This document shows positions 8,531 to 16,380 of a stretch of 64,000 bases of DNA, one piece after another. The notes beneath the pieces were generated by a model. It did not search any database. It was not told the origin of the DNA and worked only from the letters and a program-made list of their open reading frames with translations. Each line of letters opens with the position of its first letter. Positions within the stretch are counted from its first letter, which is position 1. This stretch comes from Alphaproteobacteria bacterium (lineage in GTDB: Bacteria > Pseudomonadota > Alphaproteobacteria > JAVJRE01). The translations under genes were made by a program, and so were the position numbers. The DNA is taken from the NCBI GenBank assembly GCA_040218575.1, contig JAVJRE010000005.1, positions 239,214 to 303,213 on the forward strand. The letters are read 5' to 3'.

Positions 8531-9568
8531 GTGCGCGTTCTGCAGGCCATGGCCGGCGCCCGCCATGGCGGGGCCGAAACAGCGTTCAGCGATACGGTCC
8601 TCGCCCTGGCCCGCCATGGGCTGTCGCAGCAGACGCTGATCCGGCCCTGGCCCGAACGTCAGGCGCAGATGGCGGCGGGCGGCATTGCAACCGGCACGGC
8701 ACCCTTTGGCGGTCTCGTCGACATCACCACGCGGCGACGCTTTCGACGCGCCGTCAGCGACTTCAGGCCAACCATCGTACAGACCTGGATGCAGCGCGCC
8801 ACCCGCTTCTGTCCGCCGGCGGAGCGTGCCGGCTTTGTTCATCTTGGCTGGCTTGGCGGCTATTACGGGCTACGAGCCTATCGCCATTGCCATCATCTGG
8901 CCGGCGTCACGGAGGCCATCCGCAACCACCTGACCGCCGCCGGCTGGCCGCCGGAGCGGGCCCATGTGCTGCGCACCTTCGCCGTCCGCGAAAGCGACCC
9001 GCCGGTGGATCGCGCGAGTCTGGATACGCCGGCCGACGCACCGCTGATCGTTGCACTCGCCCGGCTGCACCAGAAGAAAGGTCTCGACGTTCTGCTGCAC
9101 GCCATGGTGGACCTGCCACAAGCCTTCCTTTGGCTTGCTGGCGAAGGGCCACTGCGCAGTGAGCTTGAGACCCTGTGCCAGCGGCTTGGCCTAAGGAATC
9201 GCGTGCGTTTTCTCGGCTGGCGCACGGACCGTGGCGCCCTGCTGAAAGCGGCCGATGTGTGCGCCTTCCCGTCCCGTTACGAACCCTTCGGCACGGTGAC
9301 AGTGGAAGCCTGGGCCCACGACACCCCCATCGTCGCGGCAGCCAGCGACGGGCCGCGCGCCACCATCCGCCACGGCGAAGATGGCCTGCTGGTGGCCATA
9401 GACGACGCCGGCGCCCTGGTCGCCGCTCTGGCGCGGATCCTGGCGACGCCGGATCTAAGACAGTCCCTGATTGCCCGCGGCCGTGAACGCTATGAGGCGG
9501 AATACAGCGAGCCGGCCGCGGTCGCCGCCTATCTCGATCTGTATCACCGCATCGCGCCGCATGACTGA
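8531..9568 (+). CDS. Glycosyltransferase, GT4 family
   Basis: 345 residues from GTG 8531, supported by GGAG at 8520-8523 seven bases upstream and by the typical beta-strand start VRVLQAMAGARHGGAET. The N-terminal Rossmann-like domain contains the GGAE donor/acceptor loop. The C-terminal domain has the retaining GT4 signature: ALARLHQKKGLDVLL, then YEPFGTVTVEAW with the E-x7-E pair, and IRHGEDGLLV. The enzyme transfers a sugar from an activated nucleotide donor to an unknown acceptor, probably a cell-surface glycan or lipid. It overlaps the EamA permease gene downstream by eight bases. No other polysaccharide genes are nearby, so the pathway is not identified. Confidence 0.92.
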   Translation: MRVLQAMAGARHGGAETAFSDTVLALARHGLSQQTLIRPWPERQAQMAAGGIATGTAPFGGLVDITTRRRFRRAVSDFRPTIVQTWMQRATRFCPPAERAGFVHLGWLGGYYGLRAYRHCHHLAGVTEAIRNHLTAAGWPPERAHVLRTFAVRESDPPVDRASLDTPADAPLIVALARLHQKKGLDVLLHAMVDLPQAFLWLAGEGPLRSELETLCQRLGLRNRVRFLGWRTDRGALLKAADVCAFPSRYEPFGTVTVEAWAHDTPIVAAASDGPRATIRHGEDGLLVAIDDAGALVAALARILATPDLRQSLIARGRERYEAEYSEPAAVAAYLDLYHRIAPHD

Positions 9569-10511
9569 CCATGCCGAAGACGGCACGCGGCGCCTCAGCC
9601 GGCGGGCGCGCCTGAACGCCCTGCCGCCGAACGTGCGCGGTGCACTGTGGATGATCGGTGCCGCCAGCATGTTCGCCCTGATGACCGTGGTTGGCAAAAT
9701 CCTTGGCGCCACGTTTGATCCGCTGCAGATCACCTGGGCGGTACAGGTGGTCGCCCTGGTGATCGTCGTGCCTGTGGCCCTGGCGGCCGGCCGGCCGCTG
9801 CTGCCACGGGGTCGCCGGGTTATGCATGTGGTCCGTGCGTTGTGTGGCTATTCCGGTTTTATCTGTTTTCTTATCGCCATCCAGTTTCTGCCGCTGGCCG
9901 ATGCCGTATCGCTCAGCTTCGCCACGCCATTGTTCATGGTGGTGTGGGCGGCGCTGTTCCTGGGGGAAAGCGTTCGCTGGCGGCGCGCGACGGCAACGGC
10001 AATCGGTTTTGTGGGTGTGGTGGTGATGATGCGGCCGGGACAGGCGGCGATTGAGCCTGCGGCACTGGTGGCCATCCTCGGCGCCATGTTCGGTGCTACG
10101 GCCATGACTCTTATCAAGCGGCTGACCGTGCATGACGACAATGTGACGCTGATGGCCTCCTTCGCCATTGTCGCTGGCATCGCCGGCGTCGGGCCGGCCC
10201 TGTGGGTGTGGCAGATGCCCGGCTGGAGCGACCTGCCCTGGCTTGCGGCCATCGGTCTTGGCGGGGTTGCCGGTCAGTACATGCTGATCCGCGCCTACCG
10301 GGCGGGCGAGGCCTCCGTGGTCGCTCCCTTCGACTATTCCCGCCTGATTCTGTCGACGATCCTCGGGTATCTGGTGTTCCGCGAGGTGCCGGACCTGTGG
10401 ACAGGAGTCGGTGCCGCCATCATCATTGCCAGCACATTTTATATCGCCCGGCGCGAGGCCCGACGGGGCATTGCCCCGGCCGTAACGCCGGGCGGCGGAG
10501 TGAACCCATGA
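9561..10511 (+). CDS. EamA/DMT family transporter
   Basis: 316 residues, start ATG 9561 inside the end of the glycosyltransferase. The protein has about ten hydrophobic segments in two EamA repeats, the first beginning GALWMIGAASMFALMTVVGK and the second near AALVAILGAMFGATAMTLIK. This is the drug/metabolite transporter superfamily, an inner-membrane exporter or permease whose substrate cannot be read from sequence. The stop overlaps the start of the MFS gene (ATGA at 10508-10511), so 8531-11881 behaves as one transcription unit. Confidence 0.93.
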   Translation: MTDHAEDGTRRLSRRARLNALPPNVRGALWMIGAASMFALMTVVGKILGATFDPLQITWAVQVVALVIVVPVALAAGRPLLPRGRRVMHVVRALCGYSGFICFLIAIQFLPLADAVSLSFATPLFMVVWAALFLGESVRWRRATATAIGFVGVVVMMRPGQAAIEPAALVAILGAMFGATAMTLIKRLTVHDDNVTLMASFAIVAGIAGVGPALWVWQMPGWSDLPWLAAIGLGGVAGQYMLIRAYRAGEASVVAPFDYSRLILSTILGYLVFREVPDLWTGVGAAIIIASTFYIARREARRGIAPAVTPGGGVNP

Positions 10512-11881
10512 GCGCGCCAGCCATCCGTCTCAATCCACTGGCCAATCCGGTCTATCGCAATCTTCTGTCGGCCCAGATCATCTCCCTGATCGGCACCGGC
10601 CTGACATCGGTGGCGCTGGCCCTGCTGGCGTTTGATATTGCAGGCGGTGACGCCGGCGTGGTGCTCGGCACGGCCCTGGCCATAAAGATGATCGCCTATG
10701 TGCTGTTCGCACCGGTCATCGGCGGCATGGTCCACAAGCTGCCGCGCAAACCTTTGCTCATCGCTCTCGACCTGGCCCGTGCCGGGATCGTCGTGCTGCT
10801 GCCTTTCGTCGATGCGGTGTGGCAGATCTATGTGCTGATCTTTGTTCTCAGCATCTGCGCCGCCGGCTTCACCCCGACATTCCAATCGACCATCCCGGAC
10901 GTGCTGCCGGATGAACGGCAATACACCCGTGCCCTGTCTCTGTCGCGCCTGGCCTATGATCTGGAAAACCTCCTGAGCCCCAGCCTGGCGGCCCTGGCGC
11001 TCCTGTTCATGAGCTTCTCCGGGCTGTTCCTGTTCAACGCCGGCGGCTTTGTGATCTCGGCCCTGCTGGTGCTGATCACCGCGGTGCCGGCGGCGGCGGC
11101 CACCACCCGGCGCAGCCAGGGCCTGTGGCACAACACGATCTTCGGGGTCAGCGCCTATTTGCGCACGCCGCGCCTGCGTGGCCTGCTGGCGCTCTATGTG
11201 GTGGTGGCGATGGCCAGCTCGCTGACCATCATTCACACCGTCACCTATGTGCGGAGCGGTCTCGGTCTCAGCCAGGTCGCCGTGGCCCAGGCCATGATGG
11301 CCGCCGGCGGCGGCTCCATGCTGGCGGCCTTGCTTCTGCCCCGCCTGTTGGATCGCCTTGCCGACCGGCCGGTCATGCTGACCGGTGGCGTGCTGCTGGT
11401 GGCGGCCCTGGCGACTGGGGCGATGGCGCCGGACTTCGCCGGCCTGTTGGGACTGTGGTTCCTGCTGGGCATTGGCCTGTCGGTGATCCAGACCCCGGCC
11501 GGCCGGCTGATCCGCCGCTCATGTCATCCGGGTGACAGCGCGGCCTTCTTCGCTGCGCAATTTGCCCTCAGCCACGGCGCCTGGCTGATGGCCTATCCGC
11601 TGGTCGGCTTCCTTGGCGCCCGTCTCGCCACGGCGCCGCTCTTTCTCATTCTGGCGGGGGTCAGCGCGGCAGCAGTGTTTGCGGCGGCGCTGCTCTGGCC
11701 GGCCCGCGACCCCGGCATGATCGAGCACAGCCACCCCATAGACCATTCAGTCGGTGATGCAGGCGACCATGCCGGGCTCGCACCGCTGACCGCCGGGGTG
11801 GTCGCCGGCCAGACCGTCCGGCACAGCCATCACTTCGTGATCGATGATCGCCACCGCCGCTGGCCGCGGCCGGCGCAATAG
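10508..11881 (+). CDS. MFS exporter with histidine-rich C-terminal tail (NreB-like?)
   Basis: 457 residues. About twelve membrane segments are visible in the MFS layout, with the loop between TM2 and TM3 reading GGMVHKLPRKPLLIALDLAR (the G-x3-[DN/K]-R-x-G-type motif is degenerate). After the last membrane segment (about residue 400) there is a cytoplasmic tail of about 55 residues with eight histidines, including HSHPIDH and RHSHHFVIDDRHR. MFS proteins with such tails include the nickel/cobalt exporter NreB, so a metal-efflux role is a reasonable inference. The membrane part alone does not prove it. It is the last gene of the unit starting at 8531 and ends seven bases from the convergent PA14 gene. 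Confidence 0.85.
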   Translation: MSAPAIRLNPLANPVYRNLLSAQIISLIGTGLTSVALALLAFDIAGGDAGVVLGTALAIKMIAYVLFAPVIGGMVHKLPRKPLLIALDLARAGIVVLLPFVDAVWQIYVLIFVLSICAAGFTPTFQSTIPDVLPDERQYTRALSLSRLAYDLENLLSPSLAALALLFMSFSGLFLFNAGGFVISALLVLITAVPAAAATTRRSQGLWHNTIFGVSAYLRTPRLRGLLALYVVVAMASSLTIIHTVTYVRSGLGLSQVAVAQAMMAAGGGSMLAALLLPRLLDRLADRPVMLTGGVLLVAALATGAMAPDFAGLLGLWFLLGIGLSVIQTPAGRLIRRSCHPGDSAAFFAAQFALSHGAWLMAYPLVGFLGARLATAPLFLILAGVSAAAVFAAALLWPARDPGMIEHSHPIDHSVGDAGDHAGLAPLTAGVVAGQTVRHSHHFVIDDRHRRWPRPAQ

Positions 11882-11888
11882 CCCGCCG

Positions 11889-12521
11889 CTATTCAGCGCT
11901 GGCCAGATGGCCGAAGGCCACAGGCGGAACCACCGTAAACTCCGTATCGCCCGGCCGCTTCCAGGTAAGCTGCAAGGCGGACGTGCCCTTTTTCTGGTAG
12001 TAGGCCAACCAGAAGTCGTGCCAGCCGCCCTCGGCCGCCGTCACCATCAACGCCGGCGACCAGGTATCGCTGTGAATCAGCGGATCCTCGAAAACGAGCT
12101 GACGGCCGATCTCCAGCCGCACCCCGTCATTGGACAGCAGCATGAACTCATAGGCGCCGGCCTGCTCCAGATGGATCACGCCCTCGATAATGGCGCCGAC
12201 ATAGATCGTCTGATCCGATGTGAGTACCAGGCCATCGCCGGCGCCATAGTCCAGTCCGGGCAGAACGTCGGACGACTCACCGCCCCAGCGGTCAAAGGCG
12301 CTGATGACCGTGTCGATGTGCTCGAAGCGGTCGAACCGGTAACGCACCGCAAGCCCCGGCTGCACCGTAGCCGGCTGCGGCGTCAGGGCGGCCACCTCCA
12401 CGGCACTGCCGGCACGCCCCTGTCCGGCCAGACCGGCGGTCAGCAATACCGCCGTCAGCAGGGCCAGCCCGGCTGCTGTCCAGCGCCCTGTTAAACCGCT
12501 CCTGTGGTGTGCGTGTGCCAT
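11889..12521 (-). CDS. Secreted PA14-domain protein
   Basis: 210 residues from ATG 12521, with GGAGGG immediately upstream. The N-terminus has a long signal peptide (hydrophobic AAGLALLTAVLLTAGLAGQG, cleavage near GRAGSA). The rest matches a PA14 beta-barrel: FDRFEHIDTVISAFDRWGG, a GAIIEGVIHLEQAGAYEFML strand pair, SNDGVRLEIGRQLVFED, and WHDFWLAYYQKKGTSALQLTW. PA14 domains bind carbohydrates in many secreted glycosidases and adhesins. Here it is the only domain, so the protein is probably a periplasmic or extracellular binding protein. It is convergent with the MFS gene and has no same-strand partner. Confidence 0.85.
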   Translation of the reverse strand: MAHAHHRSGLTGRWTAAGLALLTAVLLTAGLAGQGRAGSAVEVAALTPQPATVQPGLAVRYRFDRFEHIDTVISAFDRWGGESSDVLPGLDYGAGDGLVLTSDQTIYVGAIIEGVIHLEQAGAYEFMLLSNDGVRLEIGRQLVFEDPLIHSDTWSPALMVTAAEGGWHDFWLAYYQKKGTSALQLTWKRPGDTEFTVVPPVAFGHLASAE

Positions 12522-13074
12522 GTTCCCTCCGCTGCCGGGACTGAATCCGGCGTTTATCCATCTCCAGAATTGTTGCAGATGGGTGACACCCGCCAGATTA
12601 ATTCATTTGCCGCATGTTCACCAAGCGGCCTTATGACCACATCACACCAGTCTGATGACGGGTCTGACCGCGCGGCTTCCACCGGCCACCCGAACCCGCG
12701 CCAGGCCCAGCCATCAGACGGGCTATCAGACGGGCCGACGGACCGGACCGTGCCCGGAAAACACTGCCCAACAGCCGGCGGAACACCATAGAACCGCATG
12801 GTTAAAGACAAACACACGGCCATTTTCAGGACTCGCGGCGGATTTCAAGTCCTTGGCGCCCGGGATTTGATGGGAGTCCAGGACTCCGCCCCGGAGACTC
12901 AATAATCACCGCCCTCCGCCTTGCCTGACTTCGTGGACCGGCCGGGCGAGTCCTCGCCACATATGGCCATCATTTCGAAATACTCTTGACAATTGTGTCG
13001 AATTATTGCGGCATGACGCACCGAATTCGCCTGGGGGCGGGTTCCTTACGCTGACTCTGCCTTGGGAGGCATGC
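12522..13074. other. 553-bp intergenic region between PA14 gene and small membrane protein gene
   Basis: No supported gene lies here; it is AT-richer than its surroundings. Visible elements are a direct repeat atcagacgggc at 12713-12723 and 12725-12735, and a perfect palindrome ggagtcc-a-ggactcc at 12873-12887. A TTGACA hexamer at 12986-12991 lacks a convincing -10 at 16-18 bp. A strong ribosome binding site, gggaggc, is at about 13063-13069, just before the 78-residue membrane protein. The last 200 bp are probably the promoter and a leader for that gene, but I cannot fix a start point. A regulatory RNA is possible and unproven. Confidence 0.55.
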
Positions 13075-13311
13075 ATGTCCTTTGATACCGTCAAGCGGTG
13101 GATCGGTGCCCTGACCGAAGTTGGTCTGGTTCTGATTGCACTCGGCATCGTCGTTCAGGTCCTGTTTCCAGGTACCGCGACATTCTTCGAAACCGGTTCG
13201 ATCGTTCAGAACATCATGAATCTGATCAGCCGTCTCGGCAGTGGTGGGTTCGTTGGCCTGATCGCGCTGGGTGTGGTTCTCTGGCTGTTCACTGGCCGGC
13301 GGATCAGCTAG
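13075..13311 (+). CDS. Small membrane protein, copy A of a paralogous pair (78 residues)
   Basis: Start ATG 13075 follows a strong gggaggc site about six bases upstream. The protein has two hydrophobic segments, roughly residues 15-33 (GLVLIALGIVVQVLF) and 57-74 (GGFVGLIALGVVLWLF). These are separated by a polar loop with TGSIVQNIMNLIS, and the ends are basic (VKRW, GRRIS). It shares about half its residues with the 78-residue protein at 13446, including LTEVGL, LIAL, the LG-GGF turn and the WLF end. I know of no function; the shape is that of a two-pass inner-membrane protein. The two copies are probably co-transcribed up to the terminator at 13703. Confidence 0.82.
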   Translation: MSFDTVKRWIGALTEVGLVLIALGIVVQVLFPGTATFFETGSIVQNIMNLISRLGSGGFVGLIALGVVLWLFTGRRIS

Positions 13312-13333
13312 CGCCAGCCTGTGCATCCCCGGG

Positions 13334-13358
13334 CCCGGTGGTGAAGTCCGCCACCGGG
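13334..13358 (+). other. Hairpin between the two paralogous membrane protein genes
   Basis: The arms cccggtgg (13334-13341) and ccaccggg (13351-13358) are perfectly complementary with a nine-base loop. No run of T follows, so it is not a classical terminator. It may be a processing or stability hairpin that sets the relative level of the two messages. Confidence 0.45.
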
Positions 13359-13445
13359 TCCGGAACTTCTGATGCAGGCTCGGGAGCTCTGCGCTGACGA
13401 GTTTACCAACAGGCGGCTCCAGGCCGCGTCCCGGGAGGTTCCGAA

Positions 13446-13682
13446 ATGTCTTGGTTTGAAACAGTAAAGACGTGGCTGTGGCGCCTGACAGAGGTCGGCC
13501 TGTTGCTGATTGCCCTGTCCATCGTGTTTACAATTCTGTTCGGGGCGGACGTTCCGTTCATTGGCACAGGCGTCGTCCAGTCATTCACTGACTTCGTCCA
13601 GGCACTGGGCAATGGCGGCTTCGCCGGCATCCTTGCCGCGATCGTCATCGTCTGGTTGTTCTCGAAGCGCTCGCTGCGCTAG
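13446..13682 (+). CDS. Small membrane protein, copy B of a paralogous pair (78 residues)
   Basis: Start ATG 13446 is preceded by gggagg at 13434-13439. It has the same length and layout as the protein at 13075: a basic/aromatic start (MSWFETVKTWLWR), LTEVGLLLIALSIVFTILFG as the first membrane helix, and a loop with TGVVQSFTDFVQALGNGGF. The second helix ends VWLFSKRSLR. The two genes arose by tandem duplication but have diverged in the loop and ends. Function is not recognised. A clear terminator follows 21 bases after the stop, so this is the last gene of the unit. Confidence 0.84.
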   Translation: MSWFETVKTWLWRLTEVGLLLIALSIVFTILFGADVPFIGTGVVQSFTDFVQALGNGGFAGILAAIVIVWLFSKRSLR

Positions 13683-13702
13683 TCGCACCGGGCCCACAGT
13701 AC

Positions 13703-13732
13703 AAACCGGCGTCCCTCGGGGCGCCGGTTTTT
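13703..13732 (+). terminator. Rho-independent terminator after the small membrane protein pair
   Basis: The arms aaaccggcg (13703-13711) and cgccggttt (13722-13730) form a nine-base-pair stem with a ten-base loop, followed on the plus strand by ttttt then cttt. It begins 21 bases after the stop at 13682. It also lies 23 bases beyond the convergent tonB stop, so it may serve both directions, although the T-run is much better for the plus strand. Confidence 0.88.
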
Positions 13733-13754
13733 CTTTGCGCTGATAGCCGGGGAC

Positions 13755-14561
13755 TTAGTTCTCCAGGCGGAAGACCACAGGCACCCGGGTGGTGACCCGC
13801 CCCCGCGGCGGGTCGTAGCGCCACAAGGCGACCGTGCGCTGCGCCGCCCGGTCGAGAATCCCATAGCCGCTGCTTTCCGCCACCACTACCTGGCCGACCA
13901 TGCCGGACGGCAGCACCTCCACCCGCAGCACCACCCGTCCCTCGATGCCGTTGCGCCGGGCGCTCCACGGATAGTCGGGCCGGGGATTGCCGGCGGCCGG
14001 CGCCGGCACACCATCGCCGCGACTGGCGCTGGACGGCTCATCGCCGGCGGTGGCGGAGGTGGTGAGCGCCTCCACGGTGCCGGCCGTTTCCGCCGTGCCG
14101 CCGGCCGCCGGCGCCAAAGCTGCCATCTGCCGGCCCGTTGCATCGCTGCTCGCCGCCGCGGCCTGCGCCACTGGCGTTTCGGTCGGCCGCCGCAACAGGT
14201 CCGGCGCAACCACGCGCGCCTCGGCCACGGCTGGCGCGGACTGGGCGGTCATATCCGGCAACACATCTGGCGTGGCGTCTGTTGCGACAGACATCGCGGC
14301 GGACGTCATTGTCGGCGCTCCCGCCAGACGAGCCGCGGCGCCATCCGGCGCGGTCGTGGACACCGCCGCTGCCGTCGCCGGCACCGGTGCGCCGGCGGCG
14401 GCGCTGCCATCCACCACGCTGACCATCACCAGATGGATGGCGCCGCTCTCCGGCATCGGCGTTGATGCCGGGGCCGGACGCAGCAGCACCAGCCCGGCCG
14501 CAAGCGCGCCATGGGCCAGCACAGAGGCAAGCACCGCCAGTGCGGCAGCCGACCGGCCCAT
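13755..14561 (-). CDS. tonB: TonB-family energy transducer of the B12 uptake operon
   Basis: 268 residues from ATG 14561, which shares a base with the stop of btuD (TGATG). The layout is TonB-like. A single N-terminal membrane anchor (AAALAVLASVLAHGALAAGLVLL) is followed by a long Ala/Pro-rich periplasmic spacer (about residues 40-190). The C-terminal TonB domain has the typical YPWSARRNGIEGRVVLRVEV and the end DPPRGRVTTRVPVVFRLEN. It would couple ExbBD-derived energy to an outer-membrane receptor. Being last in the btu operon, it is probably dedicated to BtuB. No exbB or exbD is in the window, so it must borrow them from elsewhere. Confidence 0.9.
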   Translation of the reverse strand: MGRSAAALAVLASVLAHGALAAGLVLLRPAPASTPMPESGAIHLVMVSVVDGSAAAGAPVPATAAAVSTTAPDGAAARLAGAPTMTSAAMSVATDATPDVLPDMTAQSAPAVAEARVVAPDLLRRPTETPVAQAAAASSDATGRQMAALAPAAGGTAETAGTVEALTTSATAGDEPSSASRGDGVPAPAAGNPRPDYPWSARRNGIEGRVVLRVEVLPSGMVGQVVVAESSGYGILDRAAQRTVALWRYDPPRGRVTTRVPVVFRLEN

Positions 14562-15364
14562 CACCGGTCCCCTCCGCCCAGCCGTCGCCATGGCAGAACA
14601 TAGCTTTCGTTTTCATGGCGGCCGGTGACCGCGGCAATGCGATAGACGCCGGCCAGCCGTTCCGCGGTCAGGACCTGATCGGGCGCGCCGTCCGCCGCCA
14701 CCTGGCCGCCATCCAGCAGGACCAGCCGGTCGGCATAGCGGCCGGCCAGCGTCAGGTCATGCAGCACCACCACCACCGCCGCTCCTTCGCGGCTCAGGCG
14801 TTTCAGGGATTCCATGGTGTCCAGCCGGTGATAAGGGTCGAGGCCCGACACCGGCTCGTCGGCCAGCAGCACCGCCGGCGTACCGGCCAGCGCCCGCGCC
14901 AGCATCACCCGCGCCCGCTCGCCGCCCGAAAGCTCATTGACCGGCCGCGCCGCCAGATGCACCACATCGGCCGTCGCCATGGCCCGGGCAACGGCGGCAC
15001 GATCCGCTACAGACGGCGCTGCCATGGCGCTGCGGTGCGGCAGGCGACCCAACCCCACCACCGCCTCTACCGATAGGGGCCAGTGGCTGGCGGCGTTCTG
15101 CGGCAGATAGGCAAGACGTCGCGCCAGCGAACGGCGGCCCAGGCGATCCAGGCTTCTACCCTCGACCGTCACACCGCCGCTGTCGGCCGCCAGCAACCCA
15201 CACAACGCCCGCAGCAGCGTCGTCTTGCCGGCGCCATTGGGGCCGACCAGCGCAACCATTTCACCGGCCGCAACCGACAGGCTGACGGAACGCAGCACCG
15301 GCCGCGCGCCGAAGCTGAGCGACAGATCATGACAGGCAAGGGCGTTTATCAGGTGGTCGCTCAT
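14561..15364 (-). CDS. btuD: Vitamin B12 ABC transporter, ATP-binding protein
   Basis: 267 residues. All ABC signatures are present: Walker A GPNGAGKTTLLRALCG, Q-loop LPQNAASHW, signature LSGGERARVMLARAL, Walker B AVLLADEPVSGLD, and the H-loop in VVLHDLTLA. The family (FecE/BtuD/HmuV) serves siderophores, heme or cobalamin. The cobalamin riboswitch upstream of the operon points to B12. The start overlaps the end of the permease gene by four bases (ATGA), and its own stop overlaps tonB by one base. Confidence 0.93.
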   Translation of the reverse strand: MSDHLINALACHDLSLSFGARPVLRSVSLSVAAGEMVALVGPNGAGKTTLLRALCGLLAADSGGVTVEGRSLDRLGRRSLARRLAYLPQNAASHWPLSVEAVVGLGRLPHRSAMAAPSVADRAAVARAMATADVVHLAARPVNELSGGERARVMLARALAGTPAVLLADEPVSGLDPYHRLDTMESLKRLSREGAAVVVVLHDLTLAGRYADRLVLLDGGQVAADGAPDQVLTAERLAGVYRIAAVTGRHENESYVLPWRRLGGGDR

Positions 15365-16380
15365 ACCAGCCGCCGCCGCTCACGCAAGACCAGGGCAAAG
15401 AAGAAGGGAGCGCCGACCAGCGCCGTCACCACCCCCAGCTTCAGCTCACTGCCGCCGCCCAGCACCCGCGTCGCCACATCGGCCAGCGCCGTTAGCGCAG
15501 CACCGCCAAGGGCGCTGGCCGGCAGCAGGCGGCCCGGCAGGCCACCGACCAGCGGCCGCAACAAGTGCGGCACCACCAGACCGACAAAACCGATGACCCC
15601 GGCGACGGATGTGGCCGCACCGACCCCCAGCGCCGTGCCCACCACCAGCAGGTTGCGGCTGAGCCTGAGATTGATGCCGAGGCTGCGCGCTGCGTCCTCG
15701 CCGAGGCTCAACCCATCGAGACTGCGCCCCAGGGCAAGCAGCATGACTGCGCCGGCCACCATGAAGGGCAGGGCCAGAGTCACATGAGACATGCTGCGGT
15801 CAGCCAGCGATCCCAGCAGCCAGAAGACGATCTCGAAGGCCGCAAAGGGGCTGGGCGCCAGACTCAGCGCCAGGCTGGTCATGGCCCCGGCAAAACTGGT
15901 GACGGCAATGCCGGCCAGGATCAGCGCCATGCTGCCGGACTCACGCCCGGCCAGTAGCTGCACCAGGACCACCGCACAGATGGCGCCGGCCATGCCGGCC
16001 AGCGGCACGGCAAAGGCGAGGCCGGCCAGGCCGAAATAGAAGACCAGAACCGCCCCCAGCGCGGCCGAGGCGGACACACCGATCAGCCCTGGCTCGGCCA
16101 GGGGGTTGCGCAGAAATCCCTGCAGCGCGGCGCCCGACAGGCCGAGAATTGCACCGATGGCGAGCCCCAGTATGGCGCGCGGCAGACGCACCTCTGCCAG
16201 AATGAGACGCGCCGCCGGATCATCCGTGCCGCCCGGCCAGGCCCCCCTCAGCCACGCCAGCAGGTCGGCCATGCCGACCGACGATGGCCCGACCAGCAGA
16301 GAGGCGATGCCCGCCGCCGCCGCGGCCAGTGCCAGCAGCGCCAGCAGCAGGCCATAGGGCAAAAGCGCGGGCCGGCTCAT
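15361..16380 (-). CDS. btuC: Vitamin B12 ABC transporter, permease
   Basis: 339 residues of the FecCD/BtuC permease family, with nine to ten hydrophobic segments. The family motifs GAALQGFLRNPLAEPGLIGV and the later SVAGVIGFVGLVVPHLLRPL are intact. It forms the membrane channel that pairs with two copies of the ATPase encoded immediately downstream. The start ATG overlaps the btuF stop by four bases. Substrate assignment rests on the riboswitch and the BtuB-like receptor of the same operon; the family itself also includes heme and siderophore permeases. Confidence 0.92.
   Translation of the reverse strand: MSRPALLPYGLLLALLALAAAAAGIASLLVGPSSVGMADLLAWLRGAWPGGTDDPAARLILAEVRLPRAILGLAIGAILGLSGAALQGFLRNPLAEPGLIGVSASAALGAVLVFYFGLAGLAFAVPLAGMAGAICAVVLVQLLAGRESGSMALILAGIAVTSFAGAMTSLALSLAPSPFAAFEIVFWLLGSLADRSMSHVTLALPFMVAGAVMLLALGRSLDGLSLGEDAARSLGINLRLSRNLLVVGTALGVGAATSVAGVIGFVGLVVPHLLRPLVGGLPGRLLPASALGGAALTALADVATRVLGGGSELKLGVVTALVGAPFFFALVLRERRRLV

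Noticed and set aside
10202-10507. N-terminal extension of the MFS gene
   Set aside because: It runs inside the EamA gene in another frame. The start at 10508 with an ATGA overlap gives a standard MFS beginning.
12986-12991. TTGACA as a firm promoter for the small membrane protein
   Set aside because: No acceptable -10 lies 16-18 bases downstream, so I only mention it within the intergenic entry.
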